Below, piece after piece: positions 42,418 to 51,116 of a DNA stretch of 64,000 bases. Source of the stretch: an uncultured Dialister sp. (GTDB lineage: Bacteria; Bacillota; Negativicutes; Veillonellales; Dialisteraceae); contig URIB01000001.1 in NCBI GenBank assembly GCA_900547785.1, forward strand, positions 62,001-126,000, in the 5' to 3' direction. The notes under the pieces are model-generated. The model was given only the letters and a program-made list of their open reading frames with translations, had not been told where the DNA came from and did not search any database. Position 1 is the first letter of the stretch. Every line of letters starts with the position of its first letter. The position numbers and the translations under genes were made by a program.

Positions 42418-43638
42418 ATGGATAAAAGAAAAACGGCGAATCATATATTGGGAGCGGCGTTTGCAACTTGTTTAGCGACAGCGCCGTTTCAAGGAAGCGG
42501 ACTCTGGCAGGCCGGTTTATTTCATATCGCGTTTGCAGCAACAGTCGGCGGGATTGCCGACTGGTTTGCAGTGACTTCTCTTTTTGAAAAACCGATGGGA
42601 ATTTCTTACAGAACGGATATTATTGCCAATCGCCGTGACAAAATTGTGGAAATGGCGAAAGAGATGGTCAGCGAAGAATTGCTTCCTCCGGAAAAGTTGG
42701 AGATATTTTTCCAAGAACATCTTCCTTCTGAAATCCTTTTGACATGGATCAAAAATCACAGAGAACCGGTCGGACTGATTCTGGAAGAAGTACTTCAACT
42801 GGGTATGTCAGCCATAGATAGAGAACGGATTGAGAGTCTGCTTATTGAAAAGGCGGAAGAGACGGCAGCGGGAGAGGATTGGGCGGAGAGAATCGCTTTT
42901 GTTCTTGAAACATTAAAGTCATACGAAAAAAAAGAGGTTTTAAGAAATTTACTGGCAAAAGAAGTCGGGCGTTTTTTAGAAAACCGGTTTACTTTGGCAG
43001 AAGTGCAGAGTCTTTATGAAGGGGCATGGAGTCGGTACAGAGAGCAAAATTGGTTTCGCGGCATTTTACAGCAGGTGATGGAAGATCAAAATGAGGAAGC
43101 TGTCCGTATTCTCCGGGAAAATATTTTGCATATAGCGGACACCGTTAAAGACCCGGAAAGTGAAATCTGCCGGGCCTTGGAAAATGCATATGACCGCTTG
43201 ATTTTCCGATTGCGGAACGATGAACCGTTCAAAAATACATGGAACGGATATGTGAGCAATGCTTTGTCCGCATGGATGAAACGGCAAGGTCCGGAATTGA
43301 TAAAAACAGTATGGCGGGCGCAGGAAAGCCATGTGTTGAAAAATGTGTCGGAGTTCTTATTAAGAAAAGCAGAGGAACAATTATCCCACCCGGAGAAAAA
43401 AGAAAAGTTGGATACGTTTCTCCTGCATGTATGCGTTCCCCGGCTGCCCTGGGTACATAAAAAAATCAAAGAATCGGTGGAGTATGCTTTGTCCGGCTAT
43501 GATGGGAGAGAAATGGCGAAAATCGCAAAAGACGGAGTTCATCAGGATATACAAATGATACGGATTAACGGTTCACTTTGCGGCGGGGTGCTGGGAGGAC
43601 TGTTTTATCTGATTTCGATTCTGGGAGGGCTTTTTTGA
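42418..43638 (+). CDS. DUF445 family membrane protein, first of two
   Basis: 406 residues from ATG 42418. The family signature lies at the N-terminus: hydrophobic helices with AFAATVGGIADWFAVTSLFEKPMGISYRTDIIANRRDKIVEMAKEMVSEELL. The middle is helical, and the C-terminal VHQDIQMIRINGSLCGGVLGGLFYLISIL is the second conserved membrane segment. Proteins of this type are envelope proteins of unknown function. The stop overlaps the ATG of a paralogue, so the two are probably co-translated and may form a complex. Confidence 0.85.
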   Translation: MDKRKTANHILGAAFATCLATAPFQGSGLWQAGLFHIAFAATVGGIADWFAVTSLFEKPMGISYRTDIIANRRDKIVEMAKEMVSEELLPPEKLEIFFQEHLPSEILLTWIKNHREPVGLILEEVLQLGMSAIDRERIESLLIEKAEETAAGEDWAERIAFVLETLKSYEKKEVLRNLLAKEVGRFLENRFTLAEVQSLYEGAWSRYREQNWFRGILQQVMEDQNEEAVRILRENILHIADTVKDPESEICRALENAYDRLIFRLRNDEPFKNTWNGYVSNALSAWMKRQGPELIKTVWRAQESHVLKNVSEFLLRKAEEQLSHPEKKEKLDTFLLHVCVPRLPWVHKKIKESVEYALSGYDGREMAKIAKDGVHQDIQMIRINGSLCGGVLGGLFYLISILGGLF

Positions 43639-44921
43639 TGAAACGATACAGAATGGCCAACCTTATTTTTGCAGGCGCTTTTCTTCTGTTCTGTTTTGCC
43701 GTGATTTTGCATATCTGCCGGAAAAGTGAGGAGACGGCGTTGTTTTATTTTCTTGCCCAATCCTGCTTTATCGGTTGTGTGGCTGATTGGTTTGCCGTGG
43801 AATCTATTTTCAGAAACAGCCTGCACCTGCCCCGGTTTCGTCCTTTAATTCCGAAAAATAAAGAGAGGATTGTTCGGCAGATTCACGAAACGGTGAACCG
43901 GAAATTAATAAAAAGTGAAATGTTTGCAGCTATGATCCGGAAGTTTTCAGTGACCGCATGTATGGAAAATGAATACCGCAGCGGAAACGGAGCGATGAAG
44001 GAATGGGAGAAAAAGGCAGTCTTTTGCGCCGGACGTTTTTTGAAAGGCTTTGCGGAAATTCACAGAAAAGAGGCGGGGGTTTGGGCAAGGCGGAGCGGAC
44101 GAGTCTTTGTGAATCTCTTTGTCCGTTATATAGAGGAAAAGGCACTGAGGGATGAACAAAAAGAAGAAATACTTTTTCAAATGCTAAGCGCCGTAGAAGA
44201 AAAAATGAAAAGCCCGTCTTTACGGAATAAGCTTGCCGGGTATCTGAGAACATGGGGAGACAGGCAGGAAAAAGGATTTTTAGGAAATCTGTTTTATCCG
44301 CTTGCCGGCCGTATGGGAATTATAGATTATGAAGACATGGCGGCGGCCATCTTGGAAGCGGCGGAAGAAAAAATACAAAGCTGGCAAAAAAAAGAAAATC
44401 CTTTTCGCCGGACCCTCTTGGAAGAATGGAATGATACGGTAACGGCTTTTATGGAAAATCCGGAGGCAAAAAAAGCACTTCGGGATTTTGCCTTTTATTT
44501 GTATGAATCGTTTCCCGTAGAAGAAAAAGCGGATGAAGTTTTTGACCGGTTATGGAAAGAGCGGGTGGAGGGAAGTGCTTTTGAACGAAATTTGCTTCCC
44601 TGCATTGAGCAGGCCTTTCACAGGACTTTCCGCAGTATGGCGGCTAATGAAAAAATCCGGAAACAGGTGGATTGGGGGACGCAAAACTTGCTGCTGGAAA
44701 TTCTTCACTTTGAGCGGGGGCATATGGCAGAAGCGGTTATTCGCGTTTTAGAAAATTACCGGACAGAAGAGCTGAGTGAGTTTATAGAATCCAAGGTGCA
44801 TAAAGAACTGGAAGGAGTCCGAATCAACGGGGCGATAGTCGGTCTTGCAGCAGGCGGATTCCTGTATATTTTTATACAATTTATATATTTGCCAATCATA
44901 TCCGTCTTGTTTCGGCTATAA
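43638..44921 (+). CDS. DUF445 family membrane protein, second of two
   Basis: 427 residues, ATG overlapping the previous stop (TGATG). It repeats the same plan: FLAQSCFIGCVADWFAVESIFRNSLHLPRFRPLIPKNKERIVRQIHETVNRKLI at the N-terminus and KVHKELEGVRINGAIVGLAAGGFLYIFIQF at the end. The middle parts of the two paralogues have diverged. The function is unknown; the tandem arrangement suggests a hetero-oligomer in the envelope. Confidence 0.85.
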   Translation: MKRYRMANLIFAGAFLLFCFAVILHICRKSEETALFYFLAQSCFIGCVADWFAVESIFRNSLHLPRFRPLIPKNKERIVRQIHETVNRKLIKSEMFAAMIRKFSVTACMENEYRSGNGAMKEWEKKAVFCAGRFLKGFAEIHRKEAGVWARRSGRVFVNLFVRYIEEKALRDEQKEEILFQMLSAVEEKMKSPSLRNKLAGYLRTWGDRQEKGFLGNLFYPLAGRMGIIDYEDMAAAILEAAEEKIQSWQKKENPFRRTLLEEWNDTVTAFMENPEAKKALRDFAFYLYESFPVEEKADEVFDRLWKERVEGSAFERNLLPCIEQAFHRTFRSMAANEKIRKQVDWGTQNLLLEILHFERGHMAEAVIRVLENYRTEELSEFIESKVHKELEGVRINGAIVGLAAGGFLYIFIQFIYLPIISVLFRL

Positions 44922-45004
44922 AGAAAATCTGTAAATTCTTATAAGCCGGGCGATATAGAAAAGCCGGTCCTGTTTTTGTTATAATGAGCACAGAGGTGAT
45001 GAAT

Positions 45005-45319
45005 ATGGAAATTTTAACATTAGACAGAGTGGTTGTGGACGGTGTGGACAAGTATCCGGTTTCCGAATTAAAACGTGTATATGGCAGTGTCGTATACGAT
45101 GAGGAAGAATTTGTATTTCTCTATGAACCGGAATCGGAAGACCCGACCCGTGCGTACCGGCCGGAAAAATATGTCATGGCCGTTATGCTTGATGATGAAA
45201 TTTTTGATGGAAAAGCTTTGCAATACTGCATTACGTTAACTTATGACGGACACGTAAAGTCCGTTGATTATCTGGGGCTTGATGATGCAGGGCGTCCCGA
45301 TGCCGTATGTATCGAATAG
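45005..45319 (+). CDS. Conserved hypothetical protein (104 aa), acidic
   Basis: ATG 45005 is preceded by GAGGTG at good distance; the closer ATG at 44999 overlaps that site. The product is acidic (MEILTLDRVVVDGVDKYPVSELKRVYGSVVYDEEEFVFLYEPESEDPTRAYRPEKYVMAVMLDDEIF) and mostly beta. TATAAT at 44980-44985 may be its -10 box. No family is recognised. Confidence 0.65.
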   Translation: MEILTLDRVVVDGVDKYPVSELKRVYGSVVYDEEEFVFLYEPESEDPTRAYRPEKYVMAVMLDDEIFDGKALQYCITLTYDGHVKSVDYLGLDDAGRPDAVCIE

Positions 45320-45342
45320 AAAAATATAAAATACGAAATAGA

Positions 45343-45374
45343 AAAACAGAGCTTCTTTTGAGAAGCTCTGTTTT
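45343..45374. terminator. Bidirectional terminator
   Basis: AAAACAGAGCTTC and GAAGCTCTGTTTT are perfect 13-base arms around TTTTGA, 23 bases after the preceding stop. Confidence 0.9.
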
Positions 45375-45473
45375 CAAATGGCACTTAGGATTTTCTTGCA
45401 CATGTCATATATAAATTTTATTATAAAAAAGAGGGTAAATCATAGATGATTTGCATGTTTAATGAGAAAATCA

Positions 45474-45482
45474 TGCTATAAT
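45474..45482 (+). promoter_or_regulatory. Extended -10 promoter of paralogue A
   Basis: TGC followed by TATAAT, an extended -10 box, about 35 bases before the start codon. No -35 box is needed for this type. The identical TGCTATAAT is found before paralogue B. Confidence 0.7.
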
Positions 45483-45515
45483 GAAATGGAAAATGATTTG
45501 AAAGTGAGGAACTCC

Positions 45516-46334
45516 ATGACAATTACTTACATACTTCAAATTTTGGATGATATCCAAAAGGGAGATTCAGAGAAATATGGTGTAATTATTGATATGAACG
45601 AGGAACTGCAAAAAGCCGTGCGACGTGCGAAACGGCGTATTTCCCGTATTCGCCTGCGTGCCCAGTATGAGTTGGGAGAAATGGATAAAGCCAAGGTGGC
45701 GGCAGCGAATGATCACATGCCCCGTTTTATCAGAATCCTCAGCCGGATTCGTAATTTAAATCTTGAAGATTGCCGGGGACTGATGGGCATTGAAGATTTT
45801 TTGGAAAACGAAAACCGCGTGCAGGAAGTCATAGAAATGGCACAAAAAATCGGACAACTTTCTGTCATAAGTTCATCAGCGTACACGCCGATGGCGCTCG
45901 GATTCGGATTGCTTGAAACCTATACGACACTGGATGAAATAGAAATAGATAATGCCCGGTTTAAAACCATGGATCCGGAGTATGCCCGGATAAAAAGACA
46001 GGAAGTGCAGGCTTTTCAGGAACGGGTACGTTCTATTTGTCATTATCTGGAAGATATTGCACAATGTGCTAAAGAAAAAGGAGAAGCCATCAATGACCTT
46101 GCCGACTACTTTGCCGACGGGGTGGAAGATGCGGAACGAATATATATGCAGGCCGGTGGTGACTGGGCGATGTATACGTTGGTACAAAAAATGCAAATCG
46201 GGAGAGCTATACAGGTGGCACAGCTTATCACGCTTCTTTTCCAAAGACTCCTCGACTCGGAGGGGCAGATTTACGAAAGCAGCCGGGCGGCCATCAAAAA
46301 AGCGCAGGATGAATTGCTAAAACGTGATGCATGA
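45516..46334 (+). CDS. Uncharacterised helical protein, paralogue A (272 aa)
   Basis: Start at ATG 45516 after GTGAGGA. The product is helical: an N-terminal basic helix (AVRRAKRRISRIRLRAQYELGEMDKAKV), a middle hydrophobic patch near residues 125-145 (SAYTPMALGFGLLETYTTLDEI), then amphipathic helices with QLITLLFQRLLDSE near the end. It shares this order of elements with the next gene (RAKVRAQEELGELDRVR; GFGAGILDQY; IGRTAQVAHLISIL). No family is recognised. Each gene has its own promoter and terminator. Confidence 0.75.
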   Translation: MTITYILQILDDIQKGDSEKYGVIIDMNEELQKAVRRAKRRISRIRLRAQYELGEMDKAKVAAANDHMPRFIRILSRIRNLNLEDCRGLMGIEDFLENENRVQEVIEMAQKIGQLSVISSSAYTPMALGFGLLETYTTLDEIEIDNARFKTMDPEYARIKRQEVQAFQERVRSICHYLEDIAQCAKEKGEAINDLADYFADGVEDAERIYMQAGGDWAMYTLVQKMQIGRAIQVAQLITLLFQRLLDSEGQIYESSRAAIKKAQDELLKRDA

Positions 46335-46363
46335 AAAGACATTGAAATCATGAGATATAAACC

Positions 46364-46412
46364 GACCTCTGAAAGTCAGACCCGAACATTTGACTTACTG
46401 AGGTCTTTTTTT
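46364..46412 (+). terminator. Terminator after paralogue A
   Basis: Outer stem GACCTC/GAGGTC with an inner AAGTCA/TGACTT stem, followed by seven or eight T. Confidence 0.8.
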
Positions 46413-46491
46413 ATGAAACGACAAAGAATAAAAGAAATAAATAAAGGGTATAAACTAAAACGGGCGGGAAAATAGAAAAGAATATAAAATA

Positions 46492-46500
46492 TGCTATAAT
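46492..46500 (+). promoter_or_regulatory. Extended -10 promoter of paralogue B
   Basis: TGCTATAAT, the same extended -10 box as before paralogue A, about 40 bases upstream of the start. Confidence 0.7.
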
Positions 46501-46540
46501 TTGAAATATATAGACAATAACAAAAACAAGGAGGCGTCTG

Positions 46541-47353
46541 ATGTCTATTTCATTTATACTTCGTATGATAGCTAATGTAGTAAGCGGAAACGGCGGCAAT
46601 GCGCATTCCCAAAATATCAATGACGAAATTGAGCGTGCCAAAGGAAGAGCGACAAAAAGAATTTATCGTGCGAAGGTGCGGGCCCAGGAAGAATTGGGCG
46701 AGCTTGATCGTGTGAGAATCACGTTGATGTCGGGAGATATGAAAAAATTTACCAATGAATTTGCCCAAATTAAAAATGTAAATTTCCATGACTGCGATAC
46801 TTTAACGGGACTGGAGCAATTCAATAAAGAAAGAAAAAATTGGAAAGAGTTGCAGGAATTATCTACCAAAGCAATGGGACTGATCACTCTGTCCGGAGCG
46901 ATGGATGCAATCGGGTTCGGTGCCGGTATATTGGATCAATATGCGATTATTCCGGACATTTGCGGTTTGGAAGAGGCCTCCAAAGAAGATGTTGAAGCCT
47001 TGAAAAAAATGGGGATTCATTTGGATGAATTTCAGAAAAAAGTAAAGAAAATGTGCCGGCGCATGCAGGAAATCAGAAAAGAAGCCCGCCAGGCGGAAGA
47101 CGCACTTTTGGACCTTTCCGATTACTTGGAAGACGGAATTGCGGATATCAAAAATATCCGTGCAAAAGCGGGCAATGATTGGAGAAAATATACGGAATCC
47201 CAAAAAATTCTCATAGGCCGTACTGCCCAGGTTGCCCATTTGATCAGTATTCTTTCAGAAGTCCGGTTCCTCACCGACGAGGCGGATCTGAGAGAGGAAA
47301 TTAAAGAGGCTCTCGGGGCCGCCGATGAACTCTTAGACGAGCTCGGGGCCTGA
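46541..47353 (+). CDS. Uncharacterised helical protein, paralogue B (270 aa)
   Basis: 270 residues with AAGGAGG before the ATG. Matches paralogue A in plan and in several short motifs: RAKGRATKRIYRAKVRAQEELGELDRVRITLMSGDM, IKNVNFHDCDTLTGLEQF, GFGAGILDQYAIIPDI, and LSDYLEDGIADIKNIRAKAGNDWRKYTESQKILIGRTAQVAHLISIL. Overall identity is modest, so the duplication is old. A single semi-hydrophobic segment within a long helical protein could insert in or contact the membrane. Function is unknown. Confidence 0.75.
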   Translation: MSISFILRMIANVVSGNGGNAHSQNINDEIERAKGRATKRIYRAKVRAQEELGELDRVRITLMSGDMKKFTNEFAQIKNVNFHDCDTLTGLEQFNKERKNWKELQELSTKAMGLITLSGAMDAIGFGAGILDQYAIIPDICGLEEASKEDVEALKKMGIHLDEFQKKVKKMCRRMQEIRKEARQAEDALLDLSDYLEDGIADIKNIRAKAGNDWRKYTESQKILIGRTAQVAHLISILSEVRFLTDEADLREEIKEALGAADELLDELGA

Positions 47354-47359
47354 AAAAGT

Positions 47360-47395
47360 AAAAGCTGATATCTGCAACGGATGTCGGCTTTTTTG
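47360..47395 (+). terminator. Terminator after paralogue B
   Basis: AAAGCTGATATC and GGATGTCGGCTTT pair with small mismatches and run into TTTTTT. Confidence 0.7.
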
Positions 47396-47687
47396 CTGCC
47401 CTGATTGGCTGAAAGCTTCGGTAAGTTTGTTATGTGGTAAGAAATATGATACAGAAATCAATAAAAATACAGCGGAGAAAAAAGTGATTAAAAAAATAGC
47501 GGAAGAAAAAATATATACGAAATCAACGATATCTGAAAGAAGCGGAGAGAAAATGAGATTTTTGTCTGCATAATTCAAGTGTACAACGGGAGTGAATGGT
47601 AAATAACGGAGATGGGACAGAACGGAGGAGTGCATTTGAAAAAATAGAGAAAGCAAAGAAAAATCAAAAGCGAAATAAATTTTTATC
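47396..47687. other. A-rich intergenic stretch upstream of rpsB
   Basis: About 290 bases that are strongly purine-rich on the plus strand. A 133-codon leftward frame covers it, but it overlaps the terminator, has no ribosome binding site and a composition that follows from the A-rich top strand. I see no gene. Confidence 0.45.
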
Positions 47688-47716
47688 TTGCTATCAAACG
47701 GTCTTTTTGTTAAAAT
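47688..47716 (+). promoter_or_regulatory. rpsB-tsf promoter
   Basis: TTGCTA (47688-47693) and TAAAAT (47711-47716) are 17 bases apart, about 100 bases before the rpsB start. Confidence 0.75.
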
Positions 47717-47735
47717 GAAAAAGCATGAATACACA

Positions 47736-47790
47736 TGTCCGCGGATTTTATATCTGTGCCGTTCGGTGGCTATAAAAGAAGAAGCGGACA
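47736..47790 (+). promoter_or_regulatory. Structured rpsB leader, probable S2 autoregulation site
   Basis: TGTCCGC (47736-47742) pairs with GCGGACA (47784-47790), enclosing about 40 bases with further pairing potential, just before the AGGAGG of rpsB. In many bacteria S2 represses its own operon through such a leader. The identity as an S2 leader is by position only. Confidence 0.5.
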
Positions 47791-47817
47791 GAGGTTATTA
47801 ACAGGAGGTTATTTATT

Positions 47818-48585
47818 ATGTCAGTCGTATCCATGAAACAGTTATTAGAAGCAGGTGTTCATTTTGGGCATCAGACCCGTCGTTGGAATCCGAAAATGGC
47901 GAGATACATTTTCACTGAACGTAACGGGATCTACATTATCGACCTGCAGAAAACTGTAAAAAAAGTAGAAGAAGCTTACGCATTTATCCGTGAAGTGGCT
48001 GCTTCCGGAGCGCCGATTCTTTTTGTCGGTACAAAGAAACAGGCTCAAAATTCCATTAAAGAAGAAGCACAGCGTTGCAATATGTTCTATGTCAATGAAC
48101 GTTGGCTTGGCGGCATGCTGACCAATTTCCGCACGATTCAGACACGGATTGCCCGCCTGAAAGAATTGGAAAGAATGTTTGAAGACGGAACCACGGAACA
48201 ATATCCGAAAAAAGAAGTTATTCTCATGCAGCGTGAACTGGAAAAACTCCAGAAGAATCTCGGCGGGATTAAGGATATGAAAAAAATCCCGGGCGCTATT
48301 GTCATTATTGACTCCAAGAAAGAAGAAATCGCAGTAGCGGAAGCTCATAAACTGCATATTCCGGTTGTTGCCACCGTTGATACCAACTGCGATCCGGATG
48401 AAGTGGATTACCCGATTCCTGCCAATGATGATGCTATTCGCGCCGTCAGACTTTTAGCGGGCAAGATGGCGGATGCCGTTCTGGAAGGACGCCAGGGACA
48501 GCAGGAAGAAGTGGAAGAAACGTTTGAAGAAAGTGCTGAAGAATCGGTAGAAACAGCGGAAGAAGTATCTGCTGAAGAAGAATAA
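47818..48585 (+). CDS. rpsB: 30S ribosomal protein S2
   Basis: 255 residues. MSVVSMKQLLEAGVHFGHQTRRWNPKMARYIFTERNGIYIIDLQKTVKKVEEAYAF is the S2 signature, and the coiled-coil region between residues 100 and 155 is present. The acidic tail (EEVEETFEESAEESVETAEEVSAEEE) is a variable region. It sits near the 30S platform neck and is needed for S1 and mRNA binding. Strong AGGAGG. Transcribed with tsf. Confidence 0.98.
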   Translation: MSVVSMKQLLEAGVHFGHQTRRWNPKMARYIFTERNGIYIIDLQKTVKKVEEAYAFIREVAASGAPILFVGTKKQAQNSIKEEAQRCNMFYVNERWLGGMLTNFRTIQTRIARLKELERMFEDGTTEQYPKKEVILMQRELEKLQKNLGGIKDMKKIPGAIVIIDSKKEEIAVAEAHKLHIPVVATVDTNCDPDEVDYPIPANDDAIRAVRLLAGKMADAVLEGRQGQQEEVEETFEESAEESVETAEEVSAEEE

Positions 48586-48626
48586 TTGATATAGACAAAA
48601 ACCTTATTTTTGATGGAGGTCATAGA

Positions 48627-49502
48627 ATGATTACTGCAAGTATGGTAAAAGATTTGCGGACGACAACCGGCGCAGGCATGATGGACTGCAAAAAGGCGTT
48701 GGTTGAAGCCGATGGTGATATGGCAAAGGCCGTTGATATTCTGAGAGAAAAAGGATTATCCCAGGCAGCTAAGAAAGCATCACGCATCGCGGCGGAAGGG
48801 GCGGTTGTGTCTTATATTGCCGACGATAAAAAGACGGGTGTGATTGCTGAAGTCAACTGCGAAACCGACTTTGTCGGACAAAATGAGAATTTCCAGGAAT
48901 TGGCCCGCTCTATTGCAAAACATATTGTGGAAACAGATCCTGCTGATGCGGAAGCCTTACTCGCTTCCGAAATGAACGGGAAAACGGTGAAAGAAATTGT
49001 CACGGAAGCGGTGGCAAATATGGGAGAAAATATTTCTATCCGTCGTTTCGTCCGCTATGAAAGCCGGGAAGGGGAAGTATTCAGTTATATCCACGGCGGC
49101 GGAAAGATCGGCGTTCTTGTGGAAATGAAGAGTGCCGATGCCGAATTGGGTAAAGATATCGCTATGCAGGTGGCGGCTGCCAACCCGTCTTATATGGAAC
49201 GCACCGAGGTTTCCAATGAAGAAATTGAACATGAAAAGGAAGTTCTTCGTGAGCAGGCGAGAAATGAAGGTAAGCCTGAGGCGATTATTGAAAAAATGGT
49301 TCTCGGCCGTGTGAATAAATACTATAAAGAAGTTTGTCTTGTCGATCAGCCTTTCATCAGAGACGGAGACATTTCCATTTCGCAGCTGTTGAAATCCAAG
49401 GGCGCCGAGGTGATTCGGTTCAGCCGCTTCCAGCTCGGTGAGGGTATCGAAAAGAAACAGGATAATCTGGCGGAAGAAGTTGCAAAACAAATCAATCAGT
49501 AA
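48627..49502 (+). CDS. tsf: Elongation factor Ts
   Basis: 291 residues, standard length. The N-terminal TTGAGMMDCKKALVEADGDMAKAVDILREKG and the TDFV motif (NCETDFVGQNENF near residue 80) that expels Mg-GDP from EF-Tu are intact. It recycles EF-Tu. Separated from rpsB by 41 bases; followed by a terminator, so rpsB-tsf is one unit. Confidence 0.98.
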   Translation: MITASMVKDLRTTTGAGMMDCKKALVEADGDMAKAVDILREKGLSQAAKKASRIAAEGAVVSYIADDKKTGVIAEVNCETDFVGQNENFQELARSIAKHIVETDPADAEALLASEMNGKTVKEIVTEAVANMGENISIRRFVRYESREGEVFSYIHGGGKIGVLVEMKSADAELGKDIAMQVAAANPSYMERTEVSNEEIEHEKEVLREQARNEGKPEAIIEKMVLGRVNKYYKEVCLVDQPFIRDGDISISQLLKSKGAEVIRFSRFQLGEGIEKKQDNLAEEVAKQINQ

Positions 49503-49516
49503 TTGATGAAAATAAG

Positions 49517-49539
49517 AGAGAACACATTTTGTGTTCTCT
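49517..49539 (+). terminator. Terminator after tsf
   Basis: AGAGAACACA ttt TGTGTTCTCT is a perfect stem followed by TATTT; flanking AATAA/TTATT extends it. It ends rpsB-tsf and separates pyrH, which has its own TATATAAT box at about 49563-49570. Confidence 0.85.
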
Positions 49540-49597
49540 TATTTCATAAATGGAGTAAATTTTATATAATAAAAACAGGTTGATCGGGAGGTGTGTG

Positions 49598-50326
49598 ATG
49601 GAAGCGCAGAAGAAAAACTATAAAAGAGTCATGTTGAAGCTTAGCGGAGAAGCTCTTGCCAATGACAAAGGATTCGGTATCGATCCGGAGGTGGTATACA
49701 GGCTTGCCGGAGAAATTAAAGAAGCCAGTGCTTTGGGAATAGAAATATCCGTTGTTGTCGGAGGGGGAAATTTTTGGCGCGGACTTAAAGGAAGCGCCGG
49801 AGGAATGGATCGCGCCTCTGCCGACTATATGGGGATGCTGGCGACTGTCATTAACTCCGTGGCATTACAGGACGCATTGGAAAAGCTGGGGGTCAGCACC
49901 AGGGTACAAACGGCCATTGAAATGCAGCAAATTGCGGAGCCTTATATTCGCCGGAGAGCGGTTCGTCATTTAGAAAAAGGGCGTGTGGTCATTTTCGGCG
50001 GAGGAACGGGAAATCCTTATTTTACGACGGATACAACGGCGGCACTCCGTTCCGCTGAAATTGAAGCGGATGTCATGCTGATGGCGAAAAAACAGACAGA
50101 CGGAGTTTTCGAGGCGGATCCCAAATACCATCCTGAAGCTAAAATGTTTACCCATTTGACTTATAATGATGTTTTGCAAAAAAAGCTTGAGGTGATGGAT
50201 AATACCGCCATTACGCTTTGTATGAATAATAAAATACCGATTGTTGTATTTAATATTGATGTCCCCGGAAATGTAGTAAAAGCCTGCAAGGGCGAAAGTT
50301 TGGGCACTTTAATAGAGGAGAATTGA
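49598..50326 (+). CDS. pyrH: UMP kinase
   Basis: 242 residues. MLKLSGEALANDKGFGIDPEVV, VVVGGGNFWRG and DTTAALRSAEIEADVMLMAKKQTDGVFEADPK are the family motifs of the bacterial hexameric UMP kinase (amino-acid kinase fold). It makes UDP from UMP and ATP. The ATG at 49598 follows GGGAGG; an upstream frame to 49580 is not needed. First gene of a long operon that extends to the right with overlaps or short gaps. Confidence 0.97.
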   Translation: MEAQKKNYKRVMLKLSGEALANDKGFGIDPEVVYRLAGEIKEASALGIEISVVVGGGNFWRGLKGSAGGMDRASADYMGMLATVINSVALQDALEKLGVSTRVQTAIEMQQIAEPYIRRRAVRHLEKGRVVIFGGGTGNPYFTTDTTAALRSAEIEADVMLMAKKQTDGVFEADPKYHPEAKMFTHLTYNDVLQKKLEVMDNTAITLCMNNKIPIVVFNIDVPGNVVKACKGESLGTLIEEN

Positions 50327-50327
50327 A

Positions 50328-50885
50328 ATGTACGAGAATGAAATCAAGAATTTGACGGAAAAGATGGATAAATCCATCCAGGCATTAAAAAATGAATTTA
50401 CTTCCATACGGACGGGACAGGCGACGCCAAGTCTGCTGGACCGAGTCTTTGTGGACTATTACGGATCGAAAACACCGGTGACACAGGTGGCCTCCGTGAC
50501 CGTTCCGGAAGCAAGAATGATTGTTATACAGCCGTGGGATAAAGCGCTTCTTAAAGATATCGAGAAAGCAATTAACATGTCGGATTTGGGGCTGGTTCCT
50601 ATGAATGATGGAAATTTAATCCGTCTGGCGATTCCTCAGTTGACCGAAGAGCGCAGGAAAGACTTGGTCAAAGTAGTCAACAAAAAATCGGAAGAAGCGA
50701 AAGTGGCGGTCAGAAATATTCGCAGGGACGGCAATGTTTTCTTGAAAAAAGAAGAGAAAAACAGTGACGTATCTAAAGATATCATAAAAGATGCGGAAGA
50801 CAGCATTCAGAAATTAACAGATGAAAAAATCAAAGAAGTGGAAATTGTTACGGAAAAGAAAATTAAGGAAATCATGTCCGTCTGA
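50328..50885 (+). CDS. frr: Ribosome recycling factor
   Basis: 185 residues. ALKNEFTSIRTGQATPSLLDRVFVDYYGSKTPVTQVASVTVPEARMIVIQPWDK and the C-terminal LTDEKIKEVEIVTEKKIKEIMSV are typical. Together with EF-G it splits post-termination ribosomes. It lies one base after pyrH, the usual pair. Confidence 0.98.
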   Translation: MYENEIKNLTEKMDKSIQALKNEFTSIRTGQATPSLLDRVFVDYYGSKTPVTQVASVTVPEARMIVIQPWDKALLKDIEKAINMSDLGLVPMNDGNLIRLAIPQLTEERRKDLVKVVNKKSEEAKVAVRNIRRDGNVFLKKEEKNSDVSKDIIKDAEDSIQKLTDEKIKEVEIVTEKKIKEIMSV

Positions 50886-51115
50886 TGGAAAAAGAAATAT
50901 ATGCAGGTCTGTTTTACAGTGAAGAGATAGCCCGGAGTATTAAAGAGCAATGTCCGGATTGGACAATGTCCGTGACCAAAGGGAGACGCTATCCGCTGGT
51001 AGAAAGTGAGATGTATTTAGTGCGTCCCGGAAAACGGGCCGTTGTGATGCCCCGGATGGCGTACAGTGAAGAAGCCGGAAAAGCTTTAGAAAAAATAGTA
51101 AAAAAGGGAAGATAA
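50885..51115 (+). CDS. Small hypothetical protein between frr and uppS (76 aa)
   Basis: MEKEIYAGLFYSEEIARSIKEQCPDWTMSVTKGRRYPLVESEMYLVRPGKRAVVMPRMAYSEEAGKALEKIVKKGR. The ATG overlaps the frr stop, and the gene ends one base before uppS, so it is part of the operon. Beta-alpha architecture is likely. No family is recognised; an inserted gene at this place is not part of the core order in most bacteria. Confidence 0.7.
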   Translation: MEKEIYAGLFYSEEIARSIKEQCPDWTMSVTKGRRYPLVESEMYLVRPGKRAVVMPRMAYSEEAGKALEKIVKKGR

Positions 51116-51116
51116 A

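Noticed and set aside
47333..47734. A leftward frame of 133 codons upstream of rpsB with hydrophobic stretches
   Set aside because: It covers a terminator and the rpsB promoter, has no ribosome binding site, and its hydrophobicity follows from the A-rich opposite strand.
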